Translations under genes and position numbers: made by a program
Notes under the pieces: generated by a model
Databases searched by the model: none
What the model saw: only the letters and a program-made list of their open reading frames with translations
What the model was told of the DNA's origin: nothing
Shown here: piece by piece, positions 18,084 to 28,100 of the stretch
How the letters are laid out: each line of letters begins with the position of its first letter
Numbering within the stretch: position 1 is the first letter of the stretch
Assembly: GCA_938091935.1 (NCBI GenBank)
Contig: CALKNV010000060.1
Coordinates: 1 to 37,047, forward strand
From: an uncultured Pseudomonadales bacterium
GTDB lineage: Bacteria > Pseudomonadota > Gammaproteobacteria > Pseudomonadales > Pseudohongiellaceae
Reading direction: 5' to 3'
Length of the DNA stretch: 37,047 nt

Positions 18084-19009
18084 TTAGACATAAATCATCT
18101 CTATGTTCCAAACTGCTATCAGCAAGCGTGCTGATGATTATCGCCTCTGCAGTCTGCGCGCAGCAAACTGATCATCCGCTTATTTCTGGCTTTCCCGATT
18201 CTGAGATTATCAGCGCGGAATTTGAAGCAGACAGCAATTACAGTTTGGTACTAGGGCGGCTGCAGCGCAGTCGTGGTGTAGTGATACCTGAAAACTCTGA
18301 GCGACTGCGTGGTGATGTGACCAGGCTGATTTATGAGGTATCCCAGGAATTCAATGGCGAAGATGTCCAGCAGTTTTTCCAGGAGCAGTTTACAGAGCGC
18401 GGCTATGAGAAATTGTTTAGTTGCGCCGGGCGAGAATGCGGTAGCAGTAATTATTGGGCAAACGACATATTTCGTAATCGCGTCTTATATGGCCCTGAGC
18501 GGAATCAGTATTTCACCGCGGTCCGCATTGATTCGGCTATCTCTGAACCATCACACCTGGTGCTTTACATTATTACCCGAGGTAATCGCCGCATTTATGC
18601 CTACCTGGAAATAGTTCAACCACCGGGCACAGCAGCGCCGGTTGAATTTGTCAGCTCCGAGTTTCTGGTTGATATTGAACAGTCACTGAGTGTGGCCGTG
18701 CCCGGTCTCACATTCACTAATGATCGTCAGCTCGACCCAGCAGCAGACCTAAGCGGACTAGCGTCCGAACTACAGAATATGCGCGAGCGCAGCTTTTATG
18801 TGGTTGCCCACCTCTCCGGGCCGCAGGAGTTAGAACAACTTTTGAATCGTTCCTCAATAAGGGCGCAAACAGTGAGGCAGCAGCTGATAAATCTTGGCGT
18901 TGATGCTTCGCAGCTTATAGCCAGAGGGCTTGGTCCGCTGGCGCCATCCTGCAAGGCAGGAGAATGCCTGGAGCGAGTGGAAATAGTTTTGATTCAGGCT
19001 ATCGACTAA
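18080..19009 (+). CDS. Exported DUF4892/OmpA-like protein
   Basis: The 309-residue protein begins with a signal peptide (basic MIRHK, hydrophobic core, likely cleavage after AVCA near residue 28). The cysteine there is not in a convincing lipobox. The middle resembles DUF4892 proteins: [18 protein letters not shown], then a domain with a [19 protein letters not shown] segment and FTAVRID. The C-terminal ~100 residues look like a degenerate OmpA-type peptidoglycan-binding domain ([20 protein letters not shown], ending [13 protein letters not shown]). The start at 18080 was chosen for the signal peptide and the ATGA overlap with sixA. Periplasmic or outer-membrane location is inferred. Its stop overlaps the stop of folE on the other strand. 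Confidence 0.75.
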   Translation: MIRHKSSLCSKLLSASVLMIIASAVCAQQTDHPLISGFPDSEIISAEFEADSNYSLVLGRLQRSRGVVIPENSERLRGDVTRLIYEVSQEFNGEDVQQFFQEQFTERGYEKLFSCAGRECGSSNYWANDIFRNRVLYGPERNQYFTAVRIDSAISEPSHLVLYIITRGNRRIYAYLEIVQPPGTAAPVEFVSSEFLVDIEQSLSVAVPGLTFTNDRQLDPAADLSGLASELQNMRERSFYVVAHLSGPQELEQLLNRSSIRAQTVRQQLINLGVDASQLIARGLGPLAPSCKAGECLERVEIVLIQAID

Positions 19010-19545
19010 CTGATTAGGGAAAGAAACTCATTTCGGGTCGATGGACTACTCCTGAAGGCACCTAACATGCAGGATGTTGTCATAGTGGAGTTTTGTTTTT
19101 CAACTCCTCTCATCATCATACACATGTGTTTGGCTTCGATTATCACAGCAGCGCCCGCCGCGTTGGTTTTATCGATGATGCAATGGGCGATCTGACTAGT
19201 CAGGTTTTCCTGGATTTGTAGTCGCCGTGCAAATACATCTACGATGCGGGCGATTTTAGATAGACCAATTACCTTACCCTTGGGCAGGTAAGCGACGTGA
19301 CACTTGCCTATAAACGGCAGCAGGTGATGCTCGCACATGGAGTAGAGTTCGATATCTTTTACAATAATGATCTCGTCGGTTTCTGACGGAAACATGGCGT
19401 CATTGATGACTTCATCGATATCCATGTCGTAGCCCTGGGTCAGAAACTGCATGGCTTTTGCTGCTCGCTTCGGCGTATCCACCAGGCCCTCCCGATTAGG
19501 GTCTTCACCGGTCGCTTTAATAATGTCGAGAAAGGCTTGTTCCAT
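19006..19545 (-). CDS. folE: GTP cyclohydrolase I
   Basis: FolE converts GTP to 7,8-dihydroneopterin triphosphate, the first step of folate synthesis. The 179-residue protein is complete for the core domain: [15 protein letters not shown], the zinc and active-site segment MCEHHLLPF (Cys71, His74), [20 protein letters not shown] and KHMCMMMRG (Cys142, third zinc ligand). All three ligands are kept, so this is the zinc-dependent FolE type. It is the only minus-strand gene in the window. The stop codons of folE and the DUF4892 gene overlap tail to tail, and upstream it faces prmB across 143 bases. Confidence 0.96.
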   Translation of the reverse strand: MEQAFLDIIKATGEDPNREGLVDTPKRAAKAMQFLTQGYDMDIDEVINDAMFPSETDEIIIVKDIELYSMCEHHLLPFIGKCHVAYLPKGKVIGLSKIARIVDVFARRLQIQENLTSQIAHCIIDKTNAAGAAVIIEAKHMCMMMRGVEKQNSTMTTSCMLGAFRSSPSTRNEFLSLIS

Positions 19546-19635
19546 AGCGGGATCCAGCTGTTTTGAAGTCTGCAGTTATTTGGAAATTAAGGTCTGGCGC
19601 ACGCTCACCGCAAAGTGGTGTGAGAGCGAGCAATA

Positions 19636-19641
19636 ATTATA
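19636..19641 (-). promoter_or_regulatory. Predicted -10 element for folE
   Basis: Read on the minus strand this is a perfect TATAAT. A weak -35 candidate, TGTTAT, lies 16 bases upstream (19658-19663). Transcription would begin near 19629 and leave a leader of about 84 bases that can form a small hairpin (CACC pairing with GGTG around 19606-19620). The overlapping plus-strand TATACT (19638-19643) may serve prmB. Confidence 0.45.
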
Positions 19642-19643
19642 CT
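19638..19643 (+). promoter_or_regulatory. Possible -10 element for prmB
   Basis: TATACT lies 45 bases before the prmB ATG (19689). No good -35 hexamer is present at the right distance (TGGTGT, 16 bases upstream, is poor). It shares four bases with the folE -10 on the other strand, so the two promoters could compete for RNA polymerase. Confidence 0.3.
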
Positions 19644-19688
19644 GCCTGTAGAGTTAGATAACAGACTTTCAGCAAAGGCTATTTACCC

Positions 19689-20570
19689 ATGTTACTGAGA
19701 GAGTACGTCGAATTCACCGCATCAAGGTTTTCTGCGACAGACCTGCATTATGGGCATGGCACGAGCACAGCACTGGATGACGCGGTCTATCTTGTCTACG
19801 TCACCCTGGGGCTGGATTTTGATCAGGATTTTAGAGAATCCAGCCGAAGACTTAGCGAATCTGAGATATCCCTTTTGAATCAGCGCGTGGAGCAACGCGT
19901 TTCGCAACGGCGACCCGTGGCCTATATTGTTGGAGAGGCATGGTTTTGTGGTCAGCCCTATACGATAGACGAGCGGGCGCTGATTCCCCGCTCGCCTATC
20001 GCCGAGCTGATTCAGCAGCGCTTCGCGCCATTGTTGCAATCAACGCCCGGGCGAATACTCGATCTTTGCTGTGGCTCCGGCTGCATCGGCATTGCCTGCG
20101 CCTTGGAATTCGAGACGGCCGAAGTAGATATTGTCGACCTCTCTCGCGAGTGCCTGGAATTGGCGCAGGTGAATATGCATCGACATGGCACCTTCGGTCG
20201 AGTCCACGCAATCCAGTCAGATTTATTTTCGAACCTGTCTGGGCGGCGCTATGACCTGGTTGTGAGCAACCCGCCTTATGTGTCTGAACAGGAGGTTGAT
20301 TCACTTCCTGCCGAGTTCAGGCATGAACCGCGCATGGGGCTTCTGAGTGGTGACGAGGGGCTGGCGATACCGCTCAAGATCCTCAGGGAGTGCCAGGAAC
20401 ACTTGCACCCAGACGGCGTCCTGATCCTTGAAGTGGGGTATAGCGCACAGGCATTAGCAGAGCGACTGCCTGAAGTCCCATTCCTGTGGCTCGAGTTTGC
20501 CGAAGGCGGTGAGGGTGTGCTCGCAATCACAGCGAAGGATTTGGGACGCTACAGGGACTACCTGATTTAG
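19689..20570 (+). CDS. prmB: Ribosomal protein L3 N5-glutamine methyltransferase
   Basis: PrmB methylates a glutamine of ribosomal protein uL3. The 293-residue protein has the family's N-terminal helical domain (about 1-100, including RRPVAYIVGEAWFCG) and a Rossmann methyltransferase domain. Motif I is ILDLCCGSGCIGIACA and the glutamine-binding motif NPPY is at residues 194-197. The alternative is PrmC (HemK), but PrmC normally sits with prfA. The spacing to aroC is the common prmB-aroC arrangement in Gammaproteobacteria and favours PrmB. Confidence 0.93.
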   Translation: MLLREYVEFTASRFSATDLHYGHGTSTALDDAVYLVYVTLGLDFDQDFRESSRRLSESEISLLNQRVEQRVSQRRPVAYIVGEAWFCGQPYTIDERALIPRSPIAELIQQRFAPLLQSTPGRILDLCCGSGCIGIACALEFETAEVDIVDLSRECLELAQVNMHRHGTFGRVHAIQSDLFSNLSGRRYDLVVSNPPYVSEQEVDSLPAEFRHEPRMGLLSGDEGLAIPLKILRECQEHLHPDGVLILEVGYSAQALAERLPEVPFLWLEFAEGGEGVLAITAKDLGRYRDYLI

Positions 20571-20572
20571 TG

Positions 20573-20578
20573 TACAAT
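20573..20578 (+). promoter_or_regulatory. Possible -10 element upstream of aroC
   Basis: TACAAT lies just after the prmB stop and about 50 bases before the aroC ATG. No convincing -35 lies at 16-18 bases. It may give aroC some independent expression, but this is weak evidence. Confidence 0.3.
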
Positions 20579-20627
20579 GCGGGCCTTTTTTCTGGTCTCC
20601 CACTGGCATCGACAGGCGCGCAACGTT

Positions 20628-21701
20628 ATGTCTGGCAACAGTTTTGGACAACTTTTTACCGTAACCAGCTTTGGTGAGAGCCACGGGCCTGCATTAGGCT
20701 GCGTTGTCGATGGCTGCCCTCCAGGGCTCGCATTGTGTGAAGAGGATATGCAGCGCGACCTGGATCGTCGCAAGCCAGGTCAGTCTAGATTTACCACGCA
20801 AAGGCGAGAGGCCGACTCAGTCAAGATCCTGTCTGGTGTATTCGAAGGCAAGACCACTGGCACCCCCATCGGGCTGGTCATAGAAAACACTGATCAACGA
20901 TCACGGGACTACAGCAAGATCCAGGACCAGTTCCGGCCTGCCCATGCTGATTTCACCTATTTTAAGAAGTACGGTATCCGAGATTATCGTGGTGGCGGAC
21001 GCTCCTCTGCTCGAGAAACCGCAATGCGAGTTGCGGCAGGTGCGATTGCCAAAAAGTACCTGGCTCAGCAATGTGGCCTGGAAATAGTCGGCTATCTGTC
21101 ACAGCTCGGTCCGATTGCCATAGAGCAAGTGATTGAGGCCGAAATAGAGAATAACCCATTTTTCTGTCCGGACCCCACGAAAGTAGCGGAAATGGAAGCG
21201 TACATGAGTGCCCTCAATAAGGAAGGGAACTCGATCGGTGCCAGAATCACTGTAATCGCGCGAAATATGCCAATCGGCCTTGGTGAGCCTGTATTTGACC
21301 GACTAGATGCCGATATAGCGAAGGCGCTCATGAGTATCAATGCAGTCAAAGGTGTGGAAATCGGAGCGGGCTTCGACTCCGTGACCCAGAAGGGCTCGGA
21401 GCATCGGGATGAGATAGGAACAGCCGGTTTTGCCAGCAATAATGCTGGAGGGGTACTGGGTGGAATTTCCTCGGGTCAGGATATTTGTGCCAGCATCGCT
21501 CTGAAGCCTACTTCCAGTATTCGTTTACCTGGGCAATCCATTACGACAAGTGGAGAGGAGACGGAAGTGATCACCACGGGTCGCCACGATCCCTGCGTCG
21601 GCATTCGCGCCACACCGATCGCTGAGGCAATGCTGGCTCTGGTGATTATGGATCACTTCCTCCGAGATCGCGCTCAAAATGGCGAAAGAGTTAAAGATTA
21701 A
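20628..21701 (+). CDS. aroC: Chorismate synthase
   Basis: AroC makes chorismate from 5-enolpyruvylshikimate 3-phosphate with reduced FMN, the last shikimate-pathway step, feeding the trp genes further on in this window among others. The N-terminus [20 protein letters not shown] carries the conserved His at residue 19. [38 protein letters not shown] and [18 protein letters not shown] are hallmark segments. I placed the start at the ATG of MSGNSFGQ (20628) because the in-frame ATG at 20577 adds 17 residues unlike the family. The result is 357 residues, close to E. coli's 361. Confidence 0.97.
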   Translation: MSGNSFGQLFTVTSFGESHGPALGCVVDGCPPGLALCEEDMQRDLDRRKPGQSRFTTQRREADSVKILSGVFEGKTTGTPIGLVIENTDQRSRDYSKIQDQFRPAHADFTYFKKYGIRDYRGGGRSSARETAMRVAAGAIAKKYLAQQCGLEIVGYLSQLGPIAIEQVIEAEIENNPFFCPDPTKVAEMEAYMSALNKEGNSIGARITVIARNMPIGLGEPVFDRLDADIAKALMSINAVKGVEIGAGFDSVTQKGSEHRDEIGTAGFASNNAGGVLGGISSGQDICASIALKPTSSIRLPGQSITTSGEETEVITTGRHDPCVGIRATPIAEAMLALVIMDHFLRDRAQNGERVKD

Positions 21702-21758
21702 TCAAATAATATCATATAGATATAACAGCTAATTAAATTAAGGTTGTAGGTTAGTATC
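21702..21758 (+). other. AT-rich spacer between aroC and leuC
   Basis: This 57-base spacer contains CATATAGATATAAC (21713-21726), which shares 13 of 14 bases with the nuoB-nuoCD spacer. It also contains CATATAG, which occurs twice in the leuD-asd spacer. An AGG at 21748-21750 is a plausible ribosome binding site for leuC. A promoter is possible but no clear -35/-10 pair can be assigned. Confidence 0.45.
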
Positions 21759-23180
21759 ATGAGCGGAAAGACCCTTTACGATAAGATTTGGGAAGCCCAT
21801 CTGGTTAAAGAGAGGGAGGATGGGACCAACCTGATTTACATCGACCGCCACTTGATTCACGAGGTGACGTCACCGCAGGCGTTCGAGGGTCTTCGCCTGG
21901 CCGGCCGTCTGCCGTGGCGGGCAGCCGCCAACTTTGCGACACCGGATCACAATATTCCGACAACCCGCGACGAACGCAGTCAGGGATTGGCCGGCATCAA
22001 AGACCCTGTGTCAAAGATTCAAGTTTCAACGCTGGATGATAATTGCAGTGAATTCAATATCTTCGAGCTCAAAATGAACGATTTGCGTCAAGGTATAGTT
22101 CACGTCGTTGGGCCAGAGCAGGGGGCCACGCTGCCAGGAATGACTATCGTCTGTGGCGATTCCCATACCTCGACCCACGGAGCACTTGGTGCGCTCGCCC
22201 ATGGCATAGGCACATCAGAAGTTGAGCATGTGCTGGCTACCCAGTGCCTTATGCAGAAGAAAATGAAGAACATGCTGGTACGAGTTGATGGGCAGCTGTC
22301 TACCGGCGTGACTGCAAAAGACATTGTGCTGGCCATAATAGGTAAGATTGGAACCGCTGGTGGAACTGGTTACACCATTGAATTCGGCGGTGAAGCGATT
22401 CGCGGCTTGAGCGTAGAAGGGCGAATGACGGTGTGTAACATGGCAATCGAAGCCGGCGCGCGGGCCGGGCTAGTCGCTGTCGACCAGATTACTCTGGACT
22501 ACATAAAGGGCAGGCCATTTGCCCCTGCTGGTGAAGTCTGGGAGCGCGCACAGGAGGCATGGCGTAATCTGGTGAGTGATGAAGACGCCGTGTTTGATGC
22601 CGTTATAGAGCTCAATGCTGCTGATATTGAGCCTCAGGTCACATGGGGTACGTCACCAGAAATGGTGGCGCCCATCAACGGCAAAATCCCCGACCCAGCC
22701 GCAGAGGCTGATACTACCAAGCGCGGAAATATGGAGCAGGCCTTGAATTACATGGGTCTGCGCGGCGGCACCGCGATCCGGGATATCAAGCTGGACTGCG
22801 TGTTTATTGGCTCCTGCACCAATTCCCGCATTGAAGACCTGCGCGAAGCCGCCAAGGTTGTGGCCGGTAATAAAGTTGCCGAGAGTGTTGAAATGGCGCT
22901 GGTGGTGCCGGGTTCCGGGCTGGTCAAGCAACAAGCCGAGGCTGAAGGGCTGGACAAGATCTTTGAGGCCGCCGGTCTGGAGTGGCGTGAGCCCGGTTGC
23001 TCGATGTGCCTGGCCATGAATGCCGACCAACTGGGGGAGGGCAAGCACTGCGCGTCTACCTCTAACCGTAATTTTGAAGGACGCCAGGGCTTTGGCGGCA
23101 GAACTCACCTGGTGAGTCCGGCAATGGCGGCAGCTGCAGCCATACATGGCCATTTCGTTGATGTCAGAGAGCTGGGGTAA
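21759..23180 (+). CDS. leuC: 3-isopropylmalate dehydratase large subunit
   Basis: LeuC with LeuD isomerises 2-isopropylmalate to 3-isopropylmalate in leucine synthesis. It is an aconitase-fold enzyme with one [4Fe-4S] cluster bound by Cys353 ([17 protein letters not shown]), Cys414 and Cys417 ([10 protein letters not shown]). Other signatures are [40 protein letters not shown] and the closing [10 protein letters not shown]. Length is 473 residues (E. coli 466). It precedes leuD by 6 bases, as usual. The cluster makes it dependent on iron-sulfur assembly. Confidence 0.97.
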   Translation: MSGKTLYDKIWEAHLVKEREDGTNLIYIDRHLIHEVTSPQAFEGLRLAGRLPWRAAANFATPDHNIPTTRDERSQGLAGIKDPVSKIQVSTLDDNCSEFNIFELKMNDLRQGIVHVVGPEQGATLPGMTIVCGDSHTSTHGALGALAHGIGTSEVEHVLATQCLMQKKMKNMLVRVDGQLSTGVTAKDIVLAIIGKIGTAGGTGYTIEFGGEAIRGLSVEGRMTVCNMAIEAGARAGLVAVDQITLDYIKGRPFAPAGEVWERAQEAWRNLVSDEDAVFDAVIELNAADIEPQVTWGTSPEMVAPINGKIPDPAAEADTTKRGNMEQALNYMGLRGGTAIRDIKLDCVFIGSCTNSRIEDLREAAKVVAGNKVAESVEMALVVPGSGLVKQQAEAEGLDKIFEAAGLEWREPGCSMCLAMNADQLGEGKHCASTSNRNFEGRQGFGGRTHLVSPAMAAAAAIHGHFVDVRELG

Positions 23181-23186
23181 GGTGCG

Positions 23187-23840
23187 ATGAGGAAATTCAA
23201 AACTGAGTCAGGCGTGGTCATGCCTCTGGATCGTGCGAATGTCGATACAGACTTCATAATCCCCAAGCAGTTTCTAAAATCTATCAAGCGGTCTGGCTTT
23301 GGCGTCAATCTATTTGATGAGCACCGCTATCTGGATAAGGGCGAGCCGGATATGGATAACAGCAATCGACCGCTGAATCCCGAATTCGTTCTCAATCTGC
23401 CACGATATCAGGGGGCCTCGGTGCTGTTGGCGCGTGATAATTTCGGCTGCGGCTCGTCTCGAGAGCATGCCCCATGGGCACTTGATGACTATGGGTTTAG
23501 AGTCATTCTGGCACCAAGCTATGCTGATATTTTCTTTAACAACTGCTTCAAGAATGGGCTGTTACCCATTGTTCTGGATAGAAAAACTATTGATGCGCTG
23601 TTTCAAGAAGTTGAAGCCAACGTTGGCTACCAGCTTGAAGTCGACCTGCCGGAGCAGCTAATTCGCAAGCCTGATGGCACAGAGCTTGGCTTTGAGGTCG
23701 ACGCTTTCCGCAAGCGCTGCCTGATCGAAGGCCTCGATGACATTGGCATCACCTTGCAAGATGCGGAATTAATCCGAAACTTTGAAGAACAGTGGCGTAC
23801 GACGGCGCCCTGGTACTTCACCACGCCGGAAGGCGTCTAA
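23187..23840 (+). CDS. leuD: 3-isopropylmalate dehydratase small subunit
   Basis: LeuD is the swivel-domain partner of LeuC. The conserved parts are [39 protein letters not shown] and [20 protein letters not shown]. Length is 217 residues, slightly above E. coli's 201. The ATG start is 6 bases after leuC. In Pseudomonas-type genomes leuB follows in this cluster; here asd follows instead. Confidence 0.97.
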   Translation: MRKFKTESGVVMPLDRANVDTDFIIPKQFLKSIKRSGFGVNLFDEHRYLDKGEPDMDNSNRPLNPEFVLNLPRYQGASVLLARDNFGCGSSREHAPWALDDYGFRVILAPSYADIFFNNCFKNGLLPIVLDRKTIDALFQEVEANVGYQLEVDLPEQLIRKPDGTELGFEVDAFRKRCLIEGLDDIGITLQDAELIRNFEEQWRTTAPWYFTTPEGV

Positions 23841-23898
23841 TATTTCTATATAAAGTTTCATATAGAGAATAATTACATATAGTTAAGAGATATATCTA
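23841..23898 (+). other. AT-rich spacer between leuD and asd
   Basis: These 58 bases are strongly AT-rich and carry CATATAGAGAATAA (23859-23872) and CATATAGTTAAGAGATATAT (23876-23895). They are related in sequence to the leuC and nuoCD leaders. No trace of a leuB coding sequence is visible here. No canonical terminator or promoter pair is clear. Confidence 0.45.
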
Positions 23899-24918
23899 AT
23901 GAATAAATTTAATGTAGCTGTCGTCGGTGCTACTGGCGCTGTTGGGGAAGCCCTCATCAGTATTCTCGAAGAACGCGACTTCCCGGTGGATCAACTCTTT
24001 CCCTTGGCCAGTGAAAGGTCGGCAGGATCTACCGTGATGTTCAAAAACAAGCCAATCATGGTTCAGAACCTGGCTGAGTTCGATTTTTCGCAGGCCCCGA
24101 TAGGATTGTTTTCTGCTGGAGGCAGTGTATCTGCGGAATATGCACCGAAAGCCGGCGCCGCTGGCTGTATTGTCATCGACAATACCTCGCATTTTCGCTA
24201 CGACGACGATATTCCCCTCGTGGTGCCGGAAGTAAACCCGGAGAAGATTGCCGAATACACGAATCGAAATATTATCGCGAACCCAAATTGTTCGACAATT
24301 CAGATGCTTGTAGCGCTTAAGCCAATTCAAGATGCCGTTGGTATCAAGCGAATCAATGTAGCGACTTACCAGGCCGTATCGGGCACAGGCAAGGCTGCGG
24401 TCGAGGAGTTGGCGAAACAGACTGCTGCTTTGTTAAACGGTCGTGACGCAGAGCATTCCGTGTATCCGAGGCAGATCGCTTTCAATGCCCTGCCACAGAT
24501 CGATGTATTCATGGAAAACGGCTATACCAAAGAAGAAATGAAAATGAACTGGGAAACGCGCAAGATATTTGGCGATGACAGCATCGAAGTCAGCGCGACT
24601 TGTGTGCGCATTCCGGTATTTTACGGGCATTCAGAGGCTGTGCAGATTGAAACCCGTGCGCCTATTGAGGTTGCCGCCGTTCGAGAACTGCTGGAGCAGG
24701 CGCCAGGTGTGGAAGTAATTGATGCGCATAAGGATGGGGGATACCCCACGGCAGTGCACGATTCTGCGGGCCAGGACTCAGTTTTCGTAGGTAGGATTAG
24801 GCAGGATATCTCATTGCCCAATGGCTTAAATCTTTGGGTAGTAGCTGATAACGTGCGCAAAGGCGCCGCGTTGAACTCTATTCAGATCGCCGAAGAGTTG
24901 ATAAAAACCTACTTATAA
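23899..24918 (+). CDS. asd: Aspartate-semialdehyde dehydrogenase
   Basis: Asd reduces 4-aspartyl phosphate to aspartate semialdehyde with NADPH, the branch point to lysine/diaminopimelate, threonine and methionine. The NADP-binding loop VAVVGATGAVGEALI is at the N-terminus. The catalytic cysteine is Cys131 in NPNCSTIQ, and ATYQAVSGTGKAAVEEL and CVRIPVFYGHSEAV are further hallmarks. Length is 339 residues. This is the shorter Pseudomonas Asd2/Bacillus-like form rather than the 367-residue enterobacterial form. It lies directly before fimV, as in Pseudomonas. Confidence 0.96.
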   Translation: MNKFNVAVVGATGAVGEALISILEERDFPVDQLFPLASERSAGSTVMFKNKPIMVQNLAEFDFSQAPIGLFSAGGSVSAEYAPKAGAAGCIVIDNTSHFRYDDDIPLVVPEVNPEKIAEYTNRNIIANPNCSTIQMLVALKPIQDAVGIKRINVATYQAVSGTGKAAVEELAKQTAALLNGRDAEHSVYPRQIAFNALPQIDVFMENGYTKEEMKMNWETRKIFGDDSIEVSATCVRIPVFYGHSEAVQIETRAPIEVAAVRELLEQAPGVEVIDAHKDGGYPTAVHDSAGQDSVFVGRIRQDISLPNGLNLWVVADNVRKGAALNSIQIAEELIKTYL

Positions 24919-25069
24919 TGAATACTTGCAAGCCGTAGTGAAGAAAGTTTCTAAACCAGAATTGGGGCTAATTGCCTGTTAATCGAATATTCAACTAGTG
25001 ACATTTCACTGCCGCGGAGCGGGGATTGAGGCCAGTAAATAACTGTATATTTATCAATTAATTATGAGC

Positions 25070-25099
25070 TTGACCCCACTTCCTGACCAATAATATTCA
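25070..25099 (+). promoter_or_regulatory. Possible fimV promoter
   Basis: TTGACC (25070-25075) is a good -35 hexamer. Possible -10 elements are TAATAT at 25091 (15-base spacer) or TATTCA at 25094 (18-base spacer), neither ideal. The element sits in the 210-base gap between asd and fimV, the longest intergenic region in the window, which otherwise holds only a small CCGC/GCGG hairpin near 25012-25022. A start near 25106 would give a very short leader. Confidence 0.4.
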
Positions 25100-25128
25100 G
25101 TTGAGAGCTGCAAGAGAATAAAGGGACT

Positions 25129-28100
25129 ATGCTAAGGAAATCTGCTGTCTTGCTTGCCGCGTTGCTATGTGGCGTGGCCTCTCAGGTATATGCCCTGGGT
25201 CTAGGCAATGTTACCGTTGAATCCTATTTAAATCAGCCACTTAGAGTCCGCATCGAAGTCCTGCAGCTGGGAGATACCCGGTTGGAGGATATCTCTGTGC
25301 AAATGGCGTCCGTGGACAATTTTGCACGCTTCAACATTGAGCGTATCGGGTTTTTGTCTGACGTTCGGTTCCGGGTCGAGACCACTGCTGGCGGCAATTA
25401 CGTCGTACTTACCAGCAATCAGATTTTACGCGAGCCCTATCTCAGCTTTATCCTCGAAACCCGCTGGCCGAACGGTCGTCTGTTAAGTGAGCATACCATC
25501 CTGCTGGATTTGCCGGTATTTGAAGACCAGGCACCCACTGCCACAGCAGTGCGCCAGCCCATAAGCCCCGTGCTGCGTGAACCGGACAGCGCCGATCAAA
25601 CAGCGTCGCCTTCGACTACAGCGGCGTCAACTCCTGCAATACCTGCTGTGCCAGGTCCTTCGGTTGCGCCGGTGCTCGAGCCAGAAATTATCGCGCCGAC
25701 TGAGCCTGAGCAGGAAAGCATCAACGAATCAGCTGCTGTGGAAGAGCAGGCGCCCGAAGCAACGGTCAGTCAGCCCAGCCCGGACCCGGTGCCAGAAGCA
25801 ATAGTTGCAGATGCTGACGCTGGGGAAGTAGTTGAGGAAAATACGCCAGAAGAAGAGTCTGTCTCCGTTATGGAGCAGGCCGCGCCAACTGAAGAAGTTG
25901 CCGCTATAGAAGATGAGCCTCAAGAAGACTTGGTGGGTCAGGAGGAAGTGGAGGCAGAATTAGAAGCTGCCCCGGATGCGGACGACTCCGTTGCGGATCT
26001 CGCAGCCGATGAAGTTGAAGTGGGTGCCGAGCCTCTAGAGCCGCGAACAATTGAAACCAGCGATGCCGATACCTTGCTGGATATCGCGCAGCAAGTGCGT
26101 CCTGATGCCTCAGTAACCCTGCAGCAAACCATGCGGGCAATTCAGGTCCTTAATCCTGATGCCTTCATCGATGGCAACATCAACCGCATGCGCAGTGGTC
26201 AGGTGCTGCGTGTCCCCAACAGGGAAGAGATAGAAACAACAGATGCGTCGGCGGCTGCTTCTGAGGTGGTCAGGCAAAATCAGGCGTTTGCAGATCTGCA
26301 GCCGTTGGCCGCGCCAGCGCAGGACGAGCCAGACACACAGGCTGCGCCGCAAGGTCAATTAAGTGTAATCACCGCAGAGGATGCGGCAATCGATGCGACC
26401 TCTGGTGCTGGCGAACTTGATGATGAGCAGAATACTGAACTGGATCGTCGTATTGCCGAATTGGAGAACCAATTGGCACTGCGACAGGAAGAAGCTGACC
26501 GCGCTCGCATAGAGCGTGAAGAGCTCGATTCGCGTCTGACTGACTTGGAAGCACAGATTGAAGCTTCTCAGGAAATCATTCGATTGCAGGACATGCAGCT
26601 CGCTCAGCTTCAGGAATCACTTGCAGAAGCCGCGGCAGAAGCAGAGGTTATTGCCGCCGAGGAGGCGGCCCTGGCAGCAGCGCAGGCAGAGATTGAGGCA
26701 GCGCAGGCGCAACCTGCGACGGGTACAAGCCTCATGGATGACGTCATGCGTATTCTTACTGGCAATACCATGATCATGCTGTTCGGCGTATCACTGGTGA
26801 TCTTGCTGCTCGTTGGCTTGCTGTTGCGGCGCAATAGAGCCGCAGCAGATGACGATGAAGATGAGCTCGAGGGACTGGAGCAGCAGAATTTTGCTGGAGA
26901 TCAAGAGGAAGGCGACGCAGCAAACACGGAAGTCGAACAGACTTTAGAGAATAAGCCTGATGCTGACGAAACAGATCTTGATCAAGAGTTAGACGAAATC
27001 CTGGCGTCCGGAAGCAGCGAAACCGAGATGCTCACAGAAGTCGGCGATGCCTCCGAGATTGAAGAGGGCATAGTCGCCGAAGCAGATGCGCTGATTAAGC
27101 ATCAGAAATACGAGCAGGCCGTCAGCTTGTTGCGGGAGTCGCTGGATACGGACCCCTCTGACCATGATATTCGGTTGAAACTGGCGGAAGCCCTGGCCTT
27201 GCAAGATGATCTCGCCGCCTTCGAAGAGCAGGCGGACATCATAGCAGACGAGCGCAGTCCAATCCTGGATCGGGAAGTGAGCAGCCTGAGGGCGAAGTTG
27301 AGCGGCAGCAGTGCAGCAACCGCATCAGAAACCCCGGGAGCAGAGGAGTCTGAAGTTGACACGGGGCTGGAATTTGAAGGTCTGGGCGATGCAGAAGACT
27401 CTGCGGAGAAAACAGAAGAGAAGCCAGCAGAGAAGCCAGCAGACTCGCGTGAAGAGAGTAAACGGAATGATGATACTGCCTCATTTCTTGATGATCTGGG
27501 CATAGACCTGGATGCCTTTGATGTCGATGAGTTCGAGTTTTCCGATGAGATCGCCAAGGCGGGTGATGACAGTGGCGAGCCTGAAGCAGAAGATTTCGAT
27601 GATGATGAGACCAGCCTCGATGATGAACTGGATATGACCTTCGATCTAGGTGCCATCGAAGTTCTTGAGGATTCGCTAGGGCAGCAAGAGGAACACTCAG
27701 GTGAGGAGCCGAACTCCACTGAGCCGGAAGACGTAAAGACAGATGATGAGGCTTCTCTTTTCGATGAGCTAGATGAAGATAATGGTGCATCCGCATCAGA
27801 CAAGGCCAATGACGAAACCACCATCGAATTTGATGAGGGATCAACTGAAGAAAAGGAAGCGCAGGAATCAGTTTCGCGGGATGACAAATCCGAGGGTCTG
27901 GAAAAGGATGATGACACCGTTCTCGACCTGAATGCAGAAAGCGAAAATGCAGAGCTCAGCAGTGGTGCGGCCAAGGAAGTTGATGATCTTGATATAGATG
28001 CATTCGAATTCGATGCTGATGATTTCAAGACTGAAGATAAATCCGGAGTAGGGTCACAAGCCGAAGCAAAAGACGAAGAAGAGCTTGATCTGGAGACCTT

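Noticed and set aside
20577..20627. Upstream ATG as the start of aroC
   Set aside because: It adds 17 residues not found in chorismate synthases and overlaps the possible promoter. The ATG at 20628 gives the standard N-terminus.
25040..25065. LexA/SOS-box-like CTGTATAT before fimV
   Set aside because: Only the left half-site is present. The matching ACAG half at the required spacing is absent.
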